From Onthophagus taurus (Eukaryota; Arthropoda; Insecta; Coleoptera; Scarabaeidae), in contig NC_091972.1 in NCBI RefSeq assembly GCF_036711975.1, positions 10,359,001 to 10,423,000 on the forward strand: a DNA stretch of 64,000 bases, given 5' to 3'. Position numbers and translations under genes: made by a program. The notes beneath the pieces are model-generated. The model was given only the letters and a program-made list of their open reading frames with translations. It had not been told where the DNA came from and did no database searches. Shown one piece after another: positions 1 through 13,000 of this stretch (the first letter of the stretch is position 1; every line of letters starts with the position of its first letter).

Positions 1-2470
1 CACGTGACTAGAAAACATTCTTTACATCCCTAAACATTATTATACATACACCTCTTTAAGTAGTCTCTTTTATCGGACCTTTTTAAACATCTATTAACAC
101 GAAAAGCTTTTAACTCCGTTTCAAGTTCGAGGATTTCCTACCGATTCGTTTCAGATCATTTTTGACAAATGAATCCGTAAGCTTTGTCGATTCTAACTTT
201 CCAAGCCACTAACAACTTGGGTTGGAGATAGAAAAATATCCAAAATAGATGGATTTCGTAAGTGTAAAACCGGGGTTTTCGACAACAATGTACGTAACAC
301 GCGGAAAGGGGAATTAGGTTTGATTAATTGTTGCTCGAACACGACCGCACTCTCCCCATTTCGTCGTCGATTCTTTTTGCTGAGGGTTTTAAATAACGTT
401 GATTGATGGTTCAAGCCGACTATATACGGCTTGTTGACCCTCCTATTCGATTTTGGGCCGATACGTTTTATTGCCGTCTATACATTTTCGGGAGAACGAC
501 GTAATTCAATAACGTTCTTGTTTCTTTTTTTTTTGTTGTGAGTGCAGATAGAATATGTTTTAAAAATTATGATTAATGATTGGTGACCTAATGATAGTGT
601 GAATTTGGCATTTAAAAATTGTAGAACAAACTAAATCCAATATCCATTACGTGGAACTTCCGAGTTCGTTCTTGACACGATCTCAAAACGTTTAAGGCGA
701 TTGAAGCGTTTCCAATTTCCCATCTCAACGTGCTTGCTGTAACCGACGCAAATTTCGCTTTGGCTTCAGGTAGATGGCCGTTTAAAATCAATTTGAGTGC
801 GTTTGGAATGAAGCCAAAGCTTTAACCTAAAACGATTTCCATCGATAAAATTCTTTTCTTAGTAACGTGATCTCCAATACATAGTCTAAATTAAAATTCT
901 TAAAATTTTTTTTGAATACCTTAAATTTCAACAACTATTTACCGATTACTTCCAAAAACTTTCCATCCCACATTCTCATTCATATATTCAATATACTCAG
1001 TTGGGCCTGTTTGAGTTTGAAACATATTCACCAAACTTCTCGCAAACATTTCGCATTAACATACAAACTCTTAACGAATACATTCGGCGAAAACTTTAAA
1101 ATATATCTAAGTATACACCACAAAACCTAATCGTGTTGCTTTTATCCTTAATACATTCATCTTGAACTTTACGAAATCCACTTAAAACTTCAAATACATT
1201 TAGTTATGGTAACAAATTTTGTTTTAGTTTCGTGTAAAGATCCTTCTCCCTCGTCAAATTAACATACAAACTCTGACCTCTAAAACTAACGAATACAATT
1301 TCTCTCTAGCGAGAAACTTTAACGCAATTGTGTACTAAGCACGACGAGTGGGGCCAAATGCGATAACGTTACCAAAACCGTATTTTCAACAACCCCGAGA
1401 TATTTGCCGTCGAGCTTTACCACACGGTAATAGGTGATAGTTTTAGGATAATTTCGGTTTTAACACGACCTGGCAAACCTACAACGACTCCTATTAGACT
1501 ACAGACTTCGTATTAGCGAATAATAAAAGTTATGGATATTGTTGGAATTGCGGTGGATTTACTAAATAGTATTGATACTAGAAATCCAATAAAATATTGT
1601 CTTTTATATTTGTAATTATACAGTGAAAATGGCATCACATCTGTTGGTATTGGATAATTGGAAACGTCCGTTCGTGTAGTGTGTGATATAATTACGGAAA
1701 ATCCCGATCGTTGTGTAACACGATGGGAATTAGGGTGGAAAAACACGATAATAAAATTGTAACTTGTTAGTATCTGAATATTTTACTGAATCCAATCTAC
1801 ACATTAATTATTTATTAATATTATTGGTTAAATAATTCATTGTAAGTGTATTATAGCTTTGTAATCTCCCATAATTAAATTAGCTATGCAAATATTGAAC
1901 TGTCAGATAAATACACCATCTTAATACCTATATATGTAGTTAACATCCCAAGTAATCAATTAATAGAAAGCGTTCCTTAATTATTTAAGAAGGGTCAAGA
2001 TGTGCGGTCACCACCTCCTTTGAAGCGAAGTAATTCTTGATTTGAATAAACCTGGGTGTACACATACCTTCATTTTTCACCGAAGAAAAACCATCTTATG
2101 GTTAAGAAAACCCTAAGACATGGTTTTCTGGACAGAATTACACAGAAACCCGTAGAAAATCGAACTTTTATATTAACCTATCCAATAAGAGAATATTTTC
2201 GAAGTAGTAAAAAATAAGAAATGTAACTGTAAGGAGAAAAGTTAAGTTAGTAAAAGGTCGTTAAATTATGAAGAATCAAAAAAAATTTTCGTCAAGTTTG
2301 CCTGTTCCTTAACTAACAAATACAAATAAATAATTTGTGAAATTCAGAGTAAGAATTTTTAGGGCACAACTTAAAAATGACACGTAAGCAAGATATGTTA
2401 CAGTTTAATGTATCCCCAACAAATATTTGGACTATAAAAGATGTCTTCGAACGTAACAGTATATTTTGGA
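1..2470. other. gene-poor AT-rich stretch
   Basis: No coding region is supported here. Short reading frames lack splice context and protein-family features. Two patches (about 190-430 and 1340-1510) are less AT-rich than their surroundings and could be conserved non-coding DNA or exons of an untraced gene, but nothing in them is recognisable. Confidence 0.5.
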
Positions 2471-2479
2471 AGCTTTTAT

Positions 2480-3075
2480 AATTAAAAGGACATTAAACTT
2501 AAAATGCACGTTTGATGACTTACAAGATTATTTCATAAAAGTAGAAAATTTGTTAAGAGAGTTGAAAGCAGAAGGTGCAACATTAGATGAGTCAAACAAG
2601 ATATCTTATTTCTATAAAATATCGATTATTCTCGATACTTGAAAAATATGATAATATAATCACTGCTGTTGCAACGGCTGACACCTTCTTGATGCTGAAT
2701 TGAAATATCTACGAAAATACAGATGATTAAAATTACTCTTTTTATTCAGGAGGATTTCAAGGAGAATGTTATGAATGCAAACAAGAATAAAAGAGGGATC
2801 AGAGCGATCAAGTCACAAATATAAATGAAGATAATACAAAAAAAGGCGAAAATCAAATAGAATAGCAGGCACAGGGAAATGTAGAACAGGCGAAATCTGC
2901 CATAAAAAATTGAGGCATCTATCAGAACAATATATGCATTATATACCTTTTCCAATTAAAGTATATAGCTCATGCAGAGAAGAAAAAGCAACAAGAAAAT
3001 CCTTTATATGTCACGAATTACCAAGATCAAAGACAATAGATCATGTATTCCAGCAAAAGCGAACCAATTCGTAAC
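2480..3075 (+). mobile_element. Copia-like gag remnant
   Basis: Plus-strand translation beginning near 2505 reads TFDDLQDYFIKVENLLRELK, followed by a stretch resembling the UBN2/gag region of Ty1/copia retrotransposons. Farther on, near 2748, GGFQGECYECKQ recalls the start of a gag zinc knuckle. Stops and frame changes interrupt the whole segment and no protease, integrase or reverse transcriptase follows. It is a decayed fragment. The family assignment rests on motif resemblance only. Confidence 0.45.
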
Positions 3076-3164
3076 AAAAAGATGATGATAGTTATCTATA
3101 GCTAGATTATCAGATGATGATGATAGACCGTTTTTCTCACTTTACAGCAATGTACAGGGTAGCT

Positions 3165-3250
3165 CAAAGTAGCTCAGGTTCGCGAAAGCCGCAACTTTCT
3201 ATCTTTCATAATAACTGAGATACCCTGCAAACCCATCGAAATTTTTACAC
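3165..3250. repeat. interspersed repeat, copy 1
   Basis: A segment of about 80 bases recurs in reverse complement at 47672-47775, with only a few differences, including the core caggttcgcgaaagccgcaa. Nearby text such as tgtacaggg and acacctgtac resembles the ends of small insect transposons. The full element boundaries are not clear. Confidence 0.6.
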
Positions 3251-3259
3251 CTGTACACT

Positions 3260-5560
3260 AACGACTTTATTATTGTCCAACTTTCAAATCGCTTAATTAA
3301 ACAGTTACCATGAGATTTCACACTATCGACTGGATAATTGATTCACATGTGTTTGTGCGTTGATTATTATCAAAAGAAGAACAACGAAATGCAGGCATTT
3401 TTGGGTTTAGCCTTTATCAGTCAGAGACTATTTAATGGTCAATTTTATAAACTTTATGAATCATTGAAGGACCAACATATGAAATTCTTCAATTACATTA
3501 CAATAAGTTATACGAGTTTTTATATCTTTCTGACTTTAATTTGGATACGTTTGATATCGAAGTTTCATCATCCCATGATGCGGATCTTGCAAATGGTAAT
3601 ACATCTTAATTTAATTAACTAGCAAAAGAAGTGCATGGTTGAGGTTGGTAATTATTGACTCGGCGATGAAGACGGAATAGAACGGTATAAACTCATTACG
3701 TTCATAATTTCTGTCTTAGCCATAAGTTTCTATTAGTCTTTGCCGAATTTCTTAAATTCCGGAAGTAGCGATAGAAGGAATATTTGATCTACTTGATCTC
3801 CGTCTTATTTTCACGTAGTATGTTTAATAATGACTCCTAGAAGTCTTTATAGATTTTTTTTACCTATACTGTATTAAGGTTAGGTGAAGCATTTTACAAT
3901 ATAAAAATCAATATAACTCTAACTTTTTTTTGTAAATCGTAGAATTACCTTTCTCATTACCCGATTTAAACCAACAAATATTTTTCAAACAGCTACTTCA
4001 ATTTCACCATTTAATAATAAAACCATAACGACACACGTAACATTGATACCATCTCTTTATCTTTGTCAAAGGGATTTTCTTTTTCCATTTGGTAACATCA
4101 CGCTCGTTATAGTAGCTGCACATCTTATTTGCCCCTAACGAGATGTTATCGTGTGGCTCTTTGCTCGCAGTATATTCATTCTATACACTATCTGTTGCTG
4201 CATTTTACGGTTATCTTAAAGTTTTACGAAAATACTATATTAATCTGGAAAATTACATTAAATTAATTACAGAGAGATGATGAAGTTAATAACAATTTAA
4301 TTTATAAATTCAATAAATCGAATTGATAAAACTAAATTATTCAACTTAAACATAATTAAATGTGGCATTATAAGACACACCGAAATTGATAAGAAAAAAG
4401 ACAAAACATGAAAAAAGAAACCAAGAATCACGTTAATAAATAATGTCGACACATAAATAATTATTAAATTTTGTGTAAAGATACCAAAGGTATAATTGAC
4501 AACTGATTGATATTCTCATGTTCAGGCATTCTGTTTAACCATAACAGTTCTAGCTTCGAAATTTGATATCCAACCTCAATTTTACATCTCATCTATGCAG
4601 TCTATGGTTTGCCCACGGAATGTATTCACCATGTGATGTTGCCTCAGAGCGAACATTGAATGAATTAGTTGCTTCTAATATTTTTACTTCAAGAACGCCT
4701 AAAGCCACTAAACCAATTTCCTCATTTCGAGCCAACACCAATTCAGCTAATTACAGACCAAAATAATCAAATCAAGAGTCAATTCAAATCAACAATTGCC
4801 TCACACTGGAAGTTCCATGCAGATAGAATTACTACGAAAACTATAGAGCAAAAACACACCTTGAGTCATAATTCCGCACAAGTTGGTGTCAGATTGTCGA
4901 GCTAACAAAAATGTTTGAATAGCGAATTGTTTTGACATATTATTATTTGGTTAAAAATAGTTCAGAATTTACAATAGACATGTTTGACTTGTTGCTTTTA
5001 TTGGTATCCAGTGTGACACGCGATAGGATGATCTCGTATCTGCACACAATGTTAAATAAAGTGTGTTCCAATACTTGTTGAAAATATTGGTAGCTTTACA
5101 TTTACGTCGGTTTAATTTACGCTGGATAATTCCCCGATTCTCTCTATGCTTTAGCGTTAACATATTTGCTGAGTTCAAAGGTTGGGCATTCGTTCGAAAA
5201 GTTCAATGGATGGCAAATCAAAACCTTCTAATGATTAATTCGGCTAATTAATTGCAATACTTTTATGAATAACATTTAATATGTTATTTATCAATATTGT
5301 GGTAAATTATATATGTACTGTAATTCCAGTTTCGGTGTTTTTTTCCATGAAAATCAATTTTCATGAAACTGATTGTAGCTGTAGTTATACATAATATGAT
5401 TGTAGCCGATAAACAAAGATAGGTTTTGTCATAATTGAATTTGTAAAGTTGACACGATCTATTTTGATAGCTCTCATGAACCTCACTTTTAATTTATCTG
5501 AGCCTAACTCGATTGTACCGGTATTATGAACTTGGTAATATTTTCGTTGCCGCCATAGTA
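3260..5560. other. intergenic, no gene recognised
   Basis: AT-rich DNA. Frames at 4563-4905 and 4969-5251 overlap on both strands without codon bias, splice sites or family motifs. I see no RNA gene. Confidence 0.5.
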
Positions 5561-5648
5561 TGTGTAATTAATGTGCTCTCGGGCGTAAGCAACGACGTCG
5601 CACATTAAAAAATTAATTATCCCAACGGTGGTAATAAATTTTACTTAC

Positions 5649-5683
5649 CTCCTCGCTTGCATCCTCCTTATCCGCGTACGCAG
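5649..5683 (-). CDS. isolated 35-nt exon candidate, possible secreted-protein N-terminus
   Basis: On the minus strand a strong acceptor (tattgcag) is followed by 35 nt and a consensus donor (gtaagtaa). Read in the open phase, the segment gives AYADKEDASEE. The AYA followed by a charged, acidic stretch looks like the residues around a signal-peptide cleavage site. No start exon with a hydrophobic signal core and no downstream exon could be joined to it. The less AT-rich block at 5880-6260, upstream on the minus strand, could hold a first exon or promoter. Chance occurrence of paired splice sites is the main alternative. Confidence 0.25.
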
Positions 5684-6400
5684 CTGCAATACAAAAAATA
5701 AAAACATATATTATTAACATAAAGATAAAATTTAAAAAGATTAAAAGAAAAGTAAAAAAAATCCGATTACCTAATGAAAATTGCTTTATAATCTTCTTGT
5801 ATCCCCCTAAGTAAAGCGTTTGTATACGTAACCTATATGTCGAGAAGCCGTCCCCGGTAATTCCAAACACTCCTAAACAAACACAACGACGGCACACACC
5901 ATTAGCAACTTGTTTAATTTCAAATTTCCCGCCTCCTTGTCGCCCACTCCGCAGAACCTTTGGATCGTGCTTCCGAACAAACACTTTAGCAATACGAACG
6001 CCAACCAGATAGAGGTGGTTCAGGGAACCGGAAGTTCTGCAGTCATTTCGCAAAACAATCGCGAGCTATTTCCGGTAATTGCTATCGTAATTGCGTTCCA
6101 ATCCAATTACCTCGCGTCGAGCTACAATCTCGGACAAAGCGTATCGTGTACGTTTAATTTTGCGAAATGCCGTGTTACAACGAATGGCAGTCGTGTGGGA
6201 GCAAATCCTGTGTGGATGTGCGAGTTTGGGTTTATTGAAAAGATATCAAAGTGATAAATGGAATAAAGCTCGATGTAAATGTTAAAGATTTTCAATTTTG
6301 ATATGCAAAAAAGGTAGAAAAATCGTTTTCAATTAGTGGAGGATAAAGCGTGGAGGTTCCTATTAATAAAAATGGTTCTATCTAATCTTTTAGAAATATT
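5684..6400. other. less AT-rich block, possible promoter or 5' exon
   Basis: Positions 5880-6260 are visibly less AT-rich than the neighbours and contain overlapping open frames on both strands. None has recognisable protein features. It could be the promoter or 5' UTR of the gene suggested by the exon-like segment at 5649-5683. Confidence 0.25.
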
Positions 6401-6489
6401 AAACCAGGTTGTCCAAGATATATGGATAACATAAAATCCATAAACCGAATGTCCCGCTATAGCCTATGGTCATTGCTATACATTTTTCA

Positions 6490-7020
6490 ATGTATCAGCT
6501 GGCAAAACACCTTTCCAGAATCATATGTCAGAACACTTTCCAAGCTCTTGAGTATGGTGGATGGTTGTTTTGAACTAGTTAGACCCAGTTTCATTGGATA
6601 TCCAAACACTACCTCGTAAGGTAAACGTTTTATGACTTCATGGGAGTCTGCTTTTGATTGCTTGAATAAATCTTAGGGATTCGGATCAATCTCTTTTTGG
6701 TTTCGATCTAATTGTAAGATGTGATCATATTTTGAATATCTTAGTTAACAAATTCCCCTGACCTCAGTGACTGGCTATGTCGAAGTTTGCCATTTTAACA
6801 TCACTCCACATAGAAAAAACCAACAAAATTTACAAATTCCCAACCTGTATCAGAATGTACTTTACTAGGTGCTCCAAATAGGCGAATATATCATCTAGTT
6901 GATAAGCTACTTCTTCAGTCTGCTTGATACAAAGAGGACGTAGAATTACAAATTTGATTAGTTGATCTTGATATGCTGTTGGTCTGCATGTTTAATAGGT
7001 CATTTGGCATTTGGAGTTCA
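6490..7020 (-). mobile_element. gypsy-type integrase fragment
   Basis: Minus-strand translation contains HSDTGWEFVNFVG, then GKLRHSQSLRSGEFVN followed by DIQNM, and finally YEVVFGYPMKLGLTSS. These match the integrase core and C-terminal motifs of Ty3/gypsy elements and the related KRBA2-like proteins (DNGREFVN, HGKPRHSQSQGSVERAN, PYEVMFG). Several in-frame stops show it is a dead copy. The gene-length frame at 6422-6619 on the plus strand is only its complement. Confidence 0.6.
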
Positions 7021-7029
7021 TTTCACTAT

Positions 7030-8230
7030 AAAAATTTGCTTTAAAACTCCTTTTTTGGATATGCTGTGTTTCTTTCTATCGCCATGACCAGTAGCAAGAT
7101 GGGCTTATATGTATTATTGTGAAGCTTTAACTTTTGATAACACTTAAATGCAATGTTCGTTGATAAAATTATAACCACTAGCAATAACATCTTCACTGTC
7201 ACTGTTTACCAATATTCCTAAAAGCTATTCGTTCATCATCGATTTCTAACACTTAAACATTTTTACGAGATAAAGAAGCAACGACTTCTTGAAAAATTTA
7301 TTCGTGTGCATTAATAAATAAAATCAATTATCAGCGAATGAATTCGTCTTTAACAGTTAAAGCTTCATAAATTCATTGCTTATAGAGTGAGGTGACAAAT
7401 AATAATCAACCTGTAATGGACATCATGATGATACATCGCACGTGAAAATTTCCGTTTCGAGCAGTGGAATTAGACCGGTGAATGTATTCGATGGCAGCTC
7501 ACCACAATGCGAGTATATTCATGTACATCAAAGAATGGGTTAAACGATTTAGTACAACATGCTCGACATATAACATAACGATAAGTTTTCATTAAATTAA
7601 AAGCATTTTTGAAGGTTATTTTTATCAGAGAGGAATCAAGTTATTGAAGATAAATATTGTTAATAACGGTGTATGCGCATCTGAATATGGATGCAAATGT
7701 TGTTTTAAAATAAATTAATATGCTATATTTATAGTAGCAATGTTAAATTAATATTTATATTTTTATTAATAAAATTTGTTTACATTTTATTCTTTTGTAT
7801 ACATTTTGAAGGATGATTTTTATCCATGATTGTGTTAATAGGAACCAGAACGTCGCGTCGTAGCTAATTTAATACTGGTAACTACGATACAACTAATGAT
7901 ATTTGCTATTCGTACAATTAAGAATAACGGATATATTACGATTTACTACAAACTATTAAAGCATGAGGTTTACAATAAAATGTAGTTAGTTAATAAACAA
8001 CTATACGTTCATGTCATTAAGTAGAAACCCCCATGATGTCTTTATAATTTCTTGTGTACGATGGTAGTGTGAATAGTTCTAACATTTGCTTTATTACCAC
8101 TTGAAAACGAATGGAAGGTTTCTAAGAACTGCAACTATGACTCTCTCAAGGTTTTCAGGAATATCGCAGATGTGTTTAGACCAGGTGGAATTAATCTGGA
8201 TTGGCATAAGTTAGGTTGTGATTTTGAACA
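7030..8230. other. AT-rich, nothing recognised
   Basis: No open frame above background, no obvious repeat and no RNA gene. Confidence 0.5.
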
Positions 8231-8239
8231 ATTAAATTT

Positions 8240-8545
8240 TGACATTATTATGTGGCCTGAGTTGTGATCGGGTTTGTGATTCTTCTTCTTCTTTCTCTTC
8301 CCCAGAGTGCCCTTATCGTGTGGTTAGGAGATGTCCTCGAATCCTTCTTCCGAAGTTTTCCCTCTCTCCAGCAAGACGCTTGAATTCGGCTAGCCGCAAT
8401 CTACATCACTGTTTCTTCCCATATTCTTCTCGGTCTCCCTATGGCTCGCCTGCCTTGCGCTGTAGCCTCTATGTATATCCATGGCTGGATTGGATAGGGA
8501 TGTTGATGACATTACCATTTTGGAGATTATCAACTGACGGGTCAT
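8240..8545 (-). mobile_element. possible non-LTR retrotransposon ORF2 tail
   Basis: The minus strand of this conspicuously less AT-rich block reads GRPRRIWEE, then AASRIQASCWRE and further charged residues, resembling the basic GRPRxRW tail that follows reverse transcriptase in many insect LINEs. The frame is broken. The assignment is tentative because the segment is short and lacks the polymerase core. Confidence 0.35.
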
Positions 8546-9479
8546 AATCTGGTGGAACACTGCTATCATGGTATAATTGATTATGAACTATTCCTGCGAT
8601 TTCTAGAATCTTAATATCTTGAAATTCCCTGATAAAATGTAGCCACCAATCTTCCTTGAATATGATAATGTTTTATGTTTTTCATCATAAATAATAAGTT
8701 ATACATTTCGTTTTTTCTCTATAATACCTGTCAAATTGTTGTAAAGTTGGCAAAATTAACAGGGAGTTTTGTTTTATCATGTTTTGAAATAAATATGTCA
8801 CATTGACGAAATGATCGCAAGAAATTTGCGTTTATTTGCCATTTGTTTACCTAGAAAAAGTGTTTTGTTGTATTTCATTAGTTTGTATCAAGTTTTTATA
8901 ATGAATATGTACTGCATTAGTTACTGAAAATGTTACTAAATATCAGGAAAACAACATAAATTTTATAAAGGTCCTAAGTAATACCATTTTTTATGTAAAA
9001 TATTAAAACAATATTGACTTATACTTAAAATCCTTCGTTTAAAAATTTGATTAAATTACATTTCAGAAGCTGAGATATTATCATTTTCTGGGGTGTATGT
9101 AGACTTTATTGTATCACTATAGATTCAAAAATATTTAACCTCATTTTGACATCTGTCATTATAGCCGTCAAAATTTTTTTTTTAAATTAAAACTATTTTT
9201 TTATTTACACTGTTTTTTTCAAACAGAGTAAATGAAAAACTAAAAATACAAAGAAATTAAAATTTTAAATCAATTTATAAGAAAAATATAGTTTAAATAT
9301 TAAATACAAACATACATACCTCTATTCACGATGTTTACAAACACAAAACAAACCACCGCAAAGTATCGAAAATACATTTTTTTTGATAAACTTTTAAAGT
9401 TTTTTGGGAAGAATATTAAATGAGCTTTAAATGAGTAATGTTTATATTCGATTTTTTAACATAATTAAATTTCGCGGCG
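8546..9479. other. AT-rich spacer
   Basis: Homopolymer-rich sequence with no supported gene, RNA or repeat. Confidence 0.5.
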
Positions 9480-10020
9480 CAAATAGTTAGACAACACGAA
9501 CTGCGACTGAACGCGAGAGTTCACTCTCAAAAATTCGCTCACGAGATACCACCCCAATAGTAGTCAAAACGTGACTAAACGTGCGCCTTTCCTTGCAAGT
9601 CTTGCAACCCTTATTACACCAATATTTTACAACTACTTTATGCGCAGGCTCCAGCAGTAGAAAATATGTTCGTTTAGACGCAAGCGCAGCACCCGACCAC
9701 AGTCAACGGTCATTTCAAATATTCACAGTGCACGTGTAATTTCTGTAAACGTTAACGTACAGTTTGTAAAATCGTTGTGTCGAAATTGTTTAACAGTCCA
9801 TCGGTTTTAATCTGTTTGTATTAATCTCAAATATAGTTTTTTTAGTAATTAAAGGTAATTTATAAGTTGTCTTATCCTATTTTACGGGTTATTTTAGAAA
9901 AACCGCATGCTTAACCTTTACAAAAAGACAATGTCTACCGGTCTCCAAAAAAATATCGATTGAAACTTGAACATATTACTTCATAACAACTGTCTTTATT
10001 TATTCTGTGCGATTTTATAG
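9480..10020 (+). promoter_or_regulatory. promoter and 5' UTR intron of the acidic nuclear-protein gene
   Basis: Positions 9480-9760 are less AT-rich than the flanks and precede the large plus-strand gene. A donor at 9855 (taaag followed by gtaatt) and an acceptor ending at 10020 (attttatag) would remove a 166-nt intron just ahead of the start codon at 10027. The first exon would then be non-coding. No TATA box is evident. The transcription start site is not determined. Confidence 0.4.
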
Positions 10021-10026
10021 GTTAAA

Positions 10027-13000
10027 ATGCGTCGAAGGACTCCCGTAAAAGAGCTTTTAGATGAAGAACATGTCGTGGAATCGCCCGTCAGACGGTCCAC
10101 GCGCATTGCAGCCACCAGCACCCCAACAGTTGGTGTTTCAACTGGCGGAAAAATCACTACTAGACGAAATTCTAACAGCAGCGACTCCAGCAGTCAATCA
10201 TTATCGCGAAAAACATTATTGCAAGAAAATAAGGAGGTACACACTCCATCAAGAAGCACTAGATCTGCGAGCAAGTCCCCTACGACTCTACTCATGGAAA
10301 ATAGTCACAAGTCAACTCCAGTTGTCACCACCCGAACACGGAGAGGTTAGAATCTTTTTTATAAGAAAATAACACCAAAAATGTTATACTTTTTATAAGA
10401 ATAGAACAGCTGTTTTTTTTGAGTCACCTTTCTTTTACCTGTGTATTCAATGAGGGTTCTTGTAAATAGAAAAGAAGGGTGATAACACCTGGTTTGGTGG
10501 AAATTTCCATACAATCTATATATTTTACAATGTGATTCAATTCTTTTAAATCCAATCTAAAAATTATTAATTATTGATAAAGAAATGCCATTTGCTTTTT
10601 ATATAGTCATCAACATCATTGTTTATATCTTTGATTATAAAATCAAATATCTTAGTTAGATAACCATATAGTACTTTAAAAGTGGTTTTCTTTTGGATTA
10701 ATTTTGAATTTCCTTTTGTTTGTAGCTCATTATTGGATCATGTTGATTTGTTTGATTGTGTTAAGTCTATGTTATAAAATATAATTTGGATCAAGACAGG
10801 AATATTATGTGAGCTTGACTATACACATCAACATCAATTATCTAATTTCCAATAAAGTTGTAAAACCGCGATTAATTTGCTTCACTTTGATATCATTTTA
10901 ATGCCTTGTTAAATGTTAGAGGGAGTAGTTGTCCAACTGACCCCACTTTTTCTACTCCCCCCCATAATTTCCTCTTCAAATGCTGTGTTGATGTCAAAAA
11001 CTCCAATCACTGACTCTCTTTGCACAGTTCACCTTCCACATAATTGAGGTAAAAACTAAAATTTTGTATATCTTGAAACTATATGATTAAATTCTTACCA
11101 CTAAATAACTTTATAAAGAATTGAAATATTTATTGATAAGTAATGCCTCAAATTCTTAATAAACTAAAGTCTGTACGTTTTTTTTTCCTTTAGTTTCTAG
11201 ATCTGGTATGGATGAAGAAAATAACCCACCTTCAACATCCACTGAACCCACAACACGTCGTGTAACACGTCGAAGTTCTATAACCAGCGATAAACCTCCG
11301 CAATTAGACAAGATTGAGGAAGCAAGTGAACCTCCAAAACCGCAAAGAAGAACGACCAGAAAGCGATCATCTTCAATTGAACCAACATTAGAAAAAGTGG
11401 TTGAAGAAAAAGGCGAGGGAAAAACAACCAATATGGAAACAATATCCGAAACTGCAACTGAAGAACAGGAAATAAAGACGACTAAAGAAGTTAATAAAGA
11501 TGAAGTGATAGGTAAAATGCAAAGCCTATCGCCCGTTGTAATCATGGAACGTATCAAAGATAAAGTTGTTGATGTTGTAATTGAAGAAGGAGATGTAATT
11601 GTAGAGGAAAATTCCATTGAATTTTTGGGGGTTCAAATTACAGAGAATAATGATAACGAAAACGTGGCGGATGAAACTGATATTGAGGTGTCAAATTTAA
11701 ATTTAGAACTTAAAATTGATAACAATGAAGAAACAAAGGAGAAACTTGATAACAGTGGTTCTTCAGATAAAGAAAATATTAACGTTAAAGAAACATTTAA
11801 TATTTCAACATCCGAATTTAGTGCCAACAAATCTAATTCGTCTCCAAGCTTAACAAAAAGAAAGTCTGAAGGTGGTACTAAACCTGATAATAACGATGGT
11901 ATTCGTAAAAGATTTAAATCCATTAGCCCATCTTTTGATTCAGAAAGTAATGATGAAAATAAAGCCAAATCTGTTGTAAATACGCCAGATACTGTAAAAG
12001 ATAATATATCTAAAGAAATTAATAATTCTCCAAAAAGAACACCAACTAAAAGTGTTGAAACTGAAATGTCAAAAGATATTAATAAATCTCCATTAAAAAA
12101 ATCAACTGTAGATATTGAAACGAAAACACCTAAAGATATTGATAAATCGCCAATGACGAGAAATAAAAAATCGACAGAAATTAATAATAAATCTCCTTTC
12201 GTTACACCAAATGAAAAATCTATTTCTGATACTAAAGAATCTGAAAAAATGGATAAATCCCAAGATGAGAGTGATCTAAAGAAGTCTTTTAAAAGCGAAA
12301 TTTTAACATCACCGGTAATAATCGATTTAATAACTCCAATGAAACCACCTTTAAAATGTGATGAAGACAAAACGCCGAATAAATCATCCAAAAAATTAGG
12401 AGATATGTCGACAATATGTGTTGATGATATTGAAACGCCTGAAACTGATAAATCATCAAAAAATAATAAATCTTTGGCAGATTCAATACAAGAAGTTGAA
12501 ACTGAAGTAATTGATGTTCAAAAAGACCTAGATGTGTCTAAAGAAGTGATAGAATCAAAGAAATTGGAACTGCAAAAGAAAGCTTTTAATGATGCAGTTA
12601 ATACTAGCAATGAAGAAATATTAACCGAAAATATTGCTGATTCTAAATCAAATACTATTGAAGAAAAATCACAATCTCTTGATGATCAATCAAAAGAAGA
12701 TGAAGTTGAAAAAAATAATGAAAAGGGGAGTGAAAATACTGATTCTCAAGATCTTTTTGTATCTGAAAATGAAAAATCTATTGATGAAACTATGGAAGTA
12801 GCTAAAAATGTTTCAAAAGATAATGTTTTTTCATCACAAAGTGAAAAATCAGACAATGAAACTACGAAAATAAACGTAACCATTTCACAAGATGACGTTT
12901 TTGTATCACAAAGTGAAATATCAGATAATGAAGCTTCGAAAACGGATGGAAACGTTTCACAAGATGATGTTTTTGTGTCAGAAGTTGAGATATCAGATAA

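Noticed and set aside
11156-12486. Minus-strand frames of up to 252 residues opposite the acidic protein
   Set aside because: They are complements of Ser/Asp/Glu/Lys codons; the plus strand has consistent coding and splice structure.
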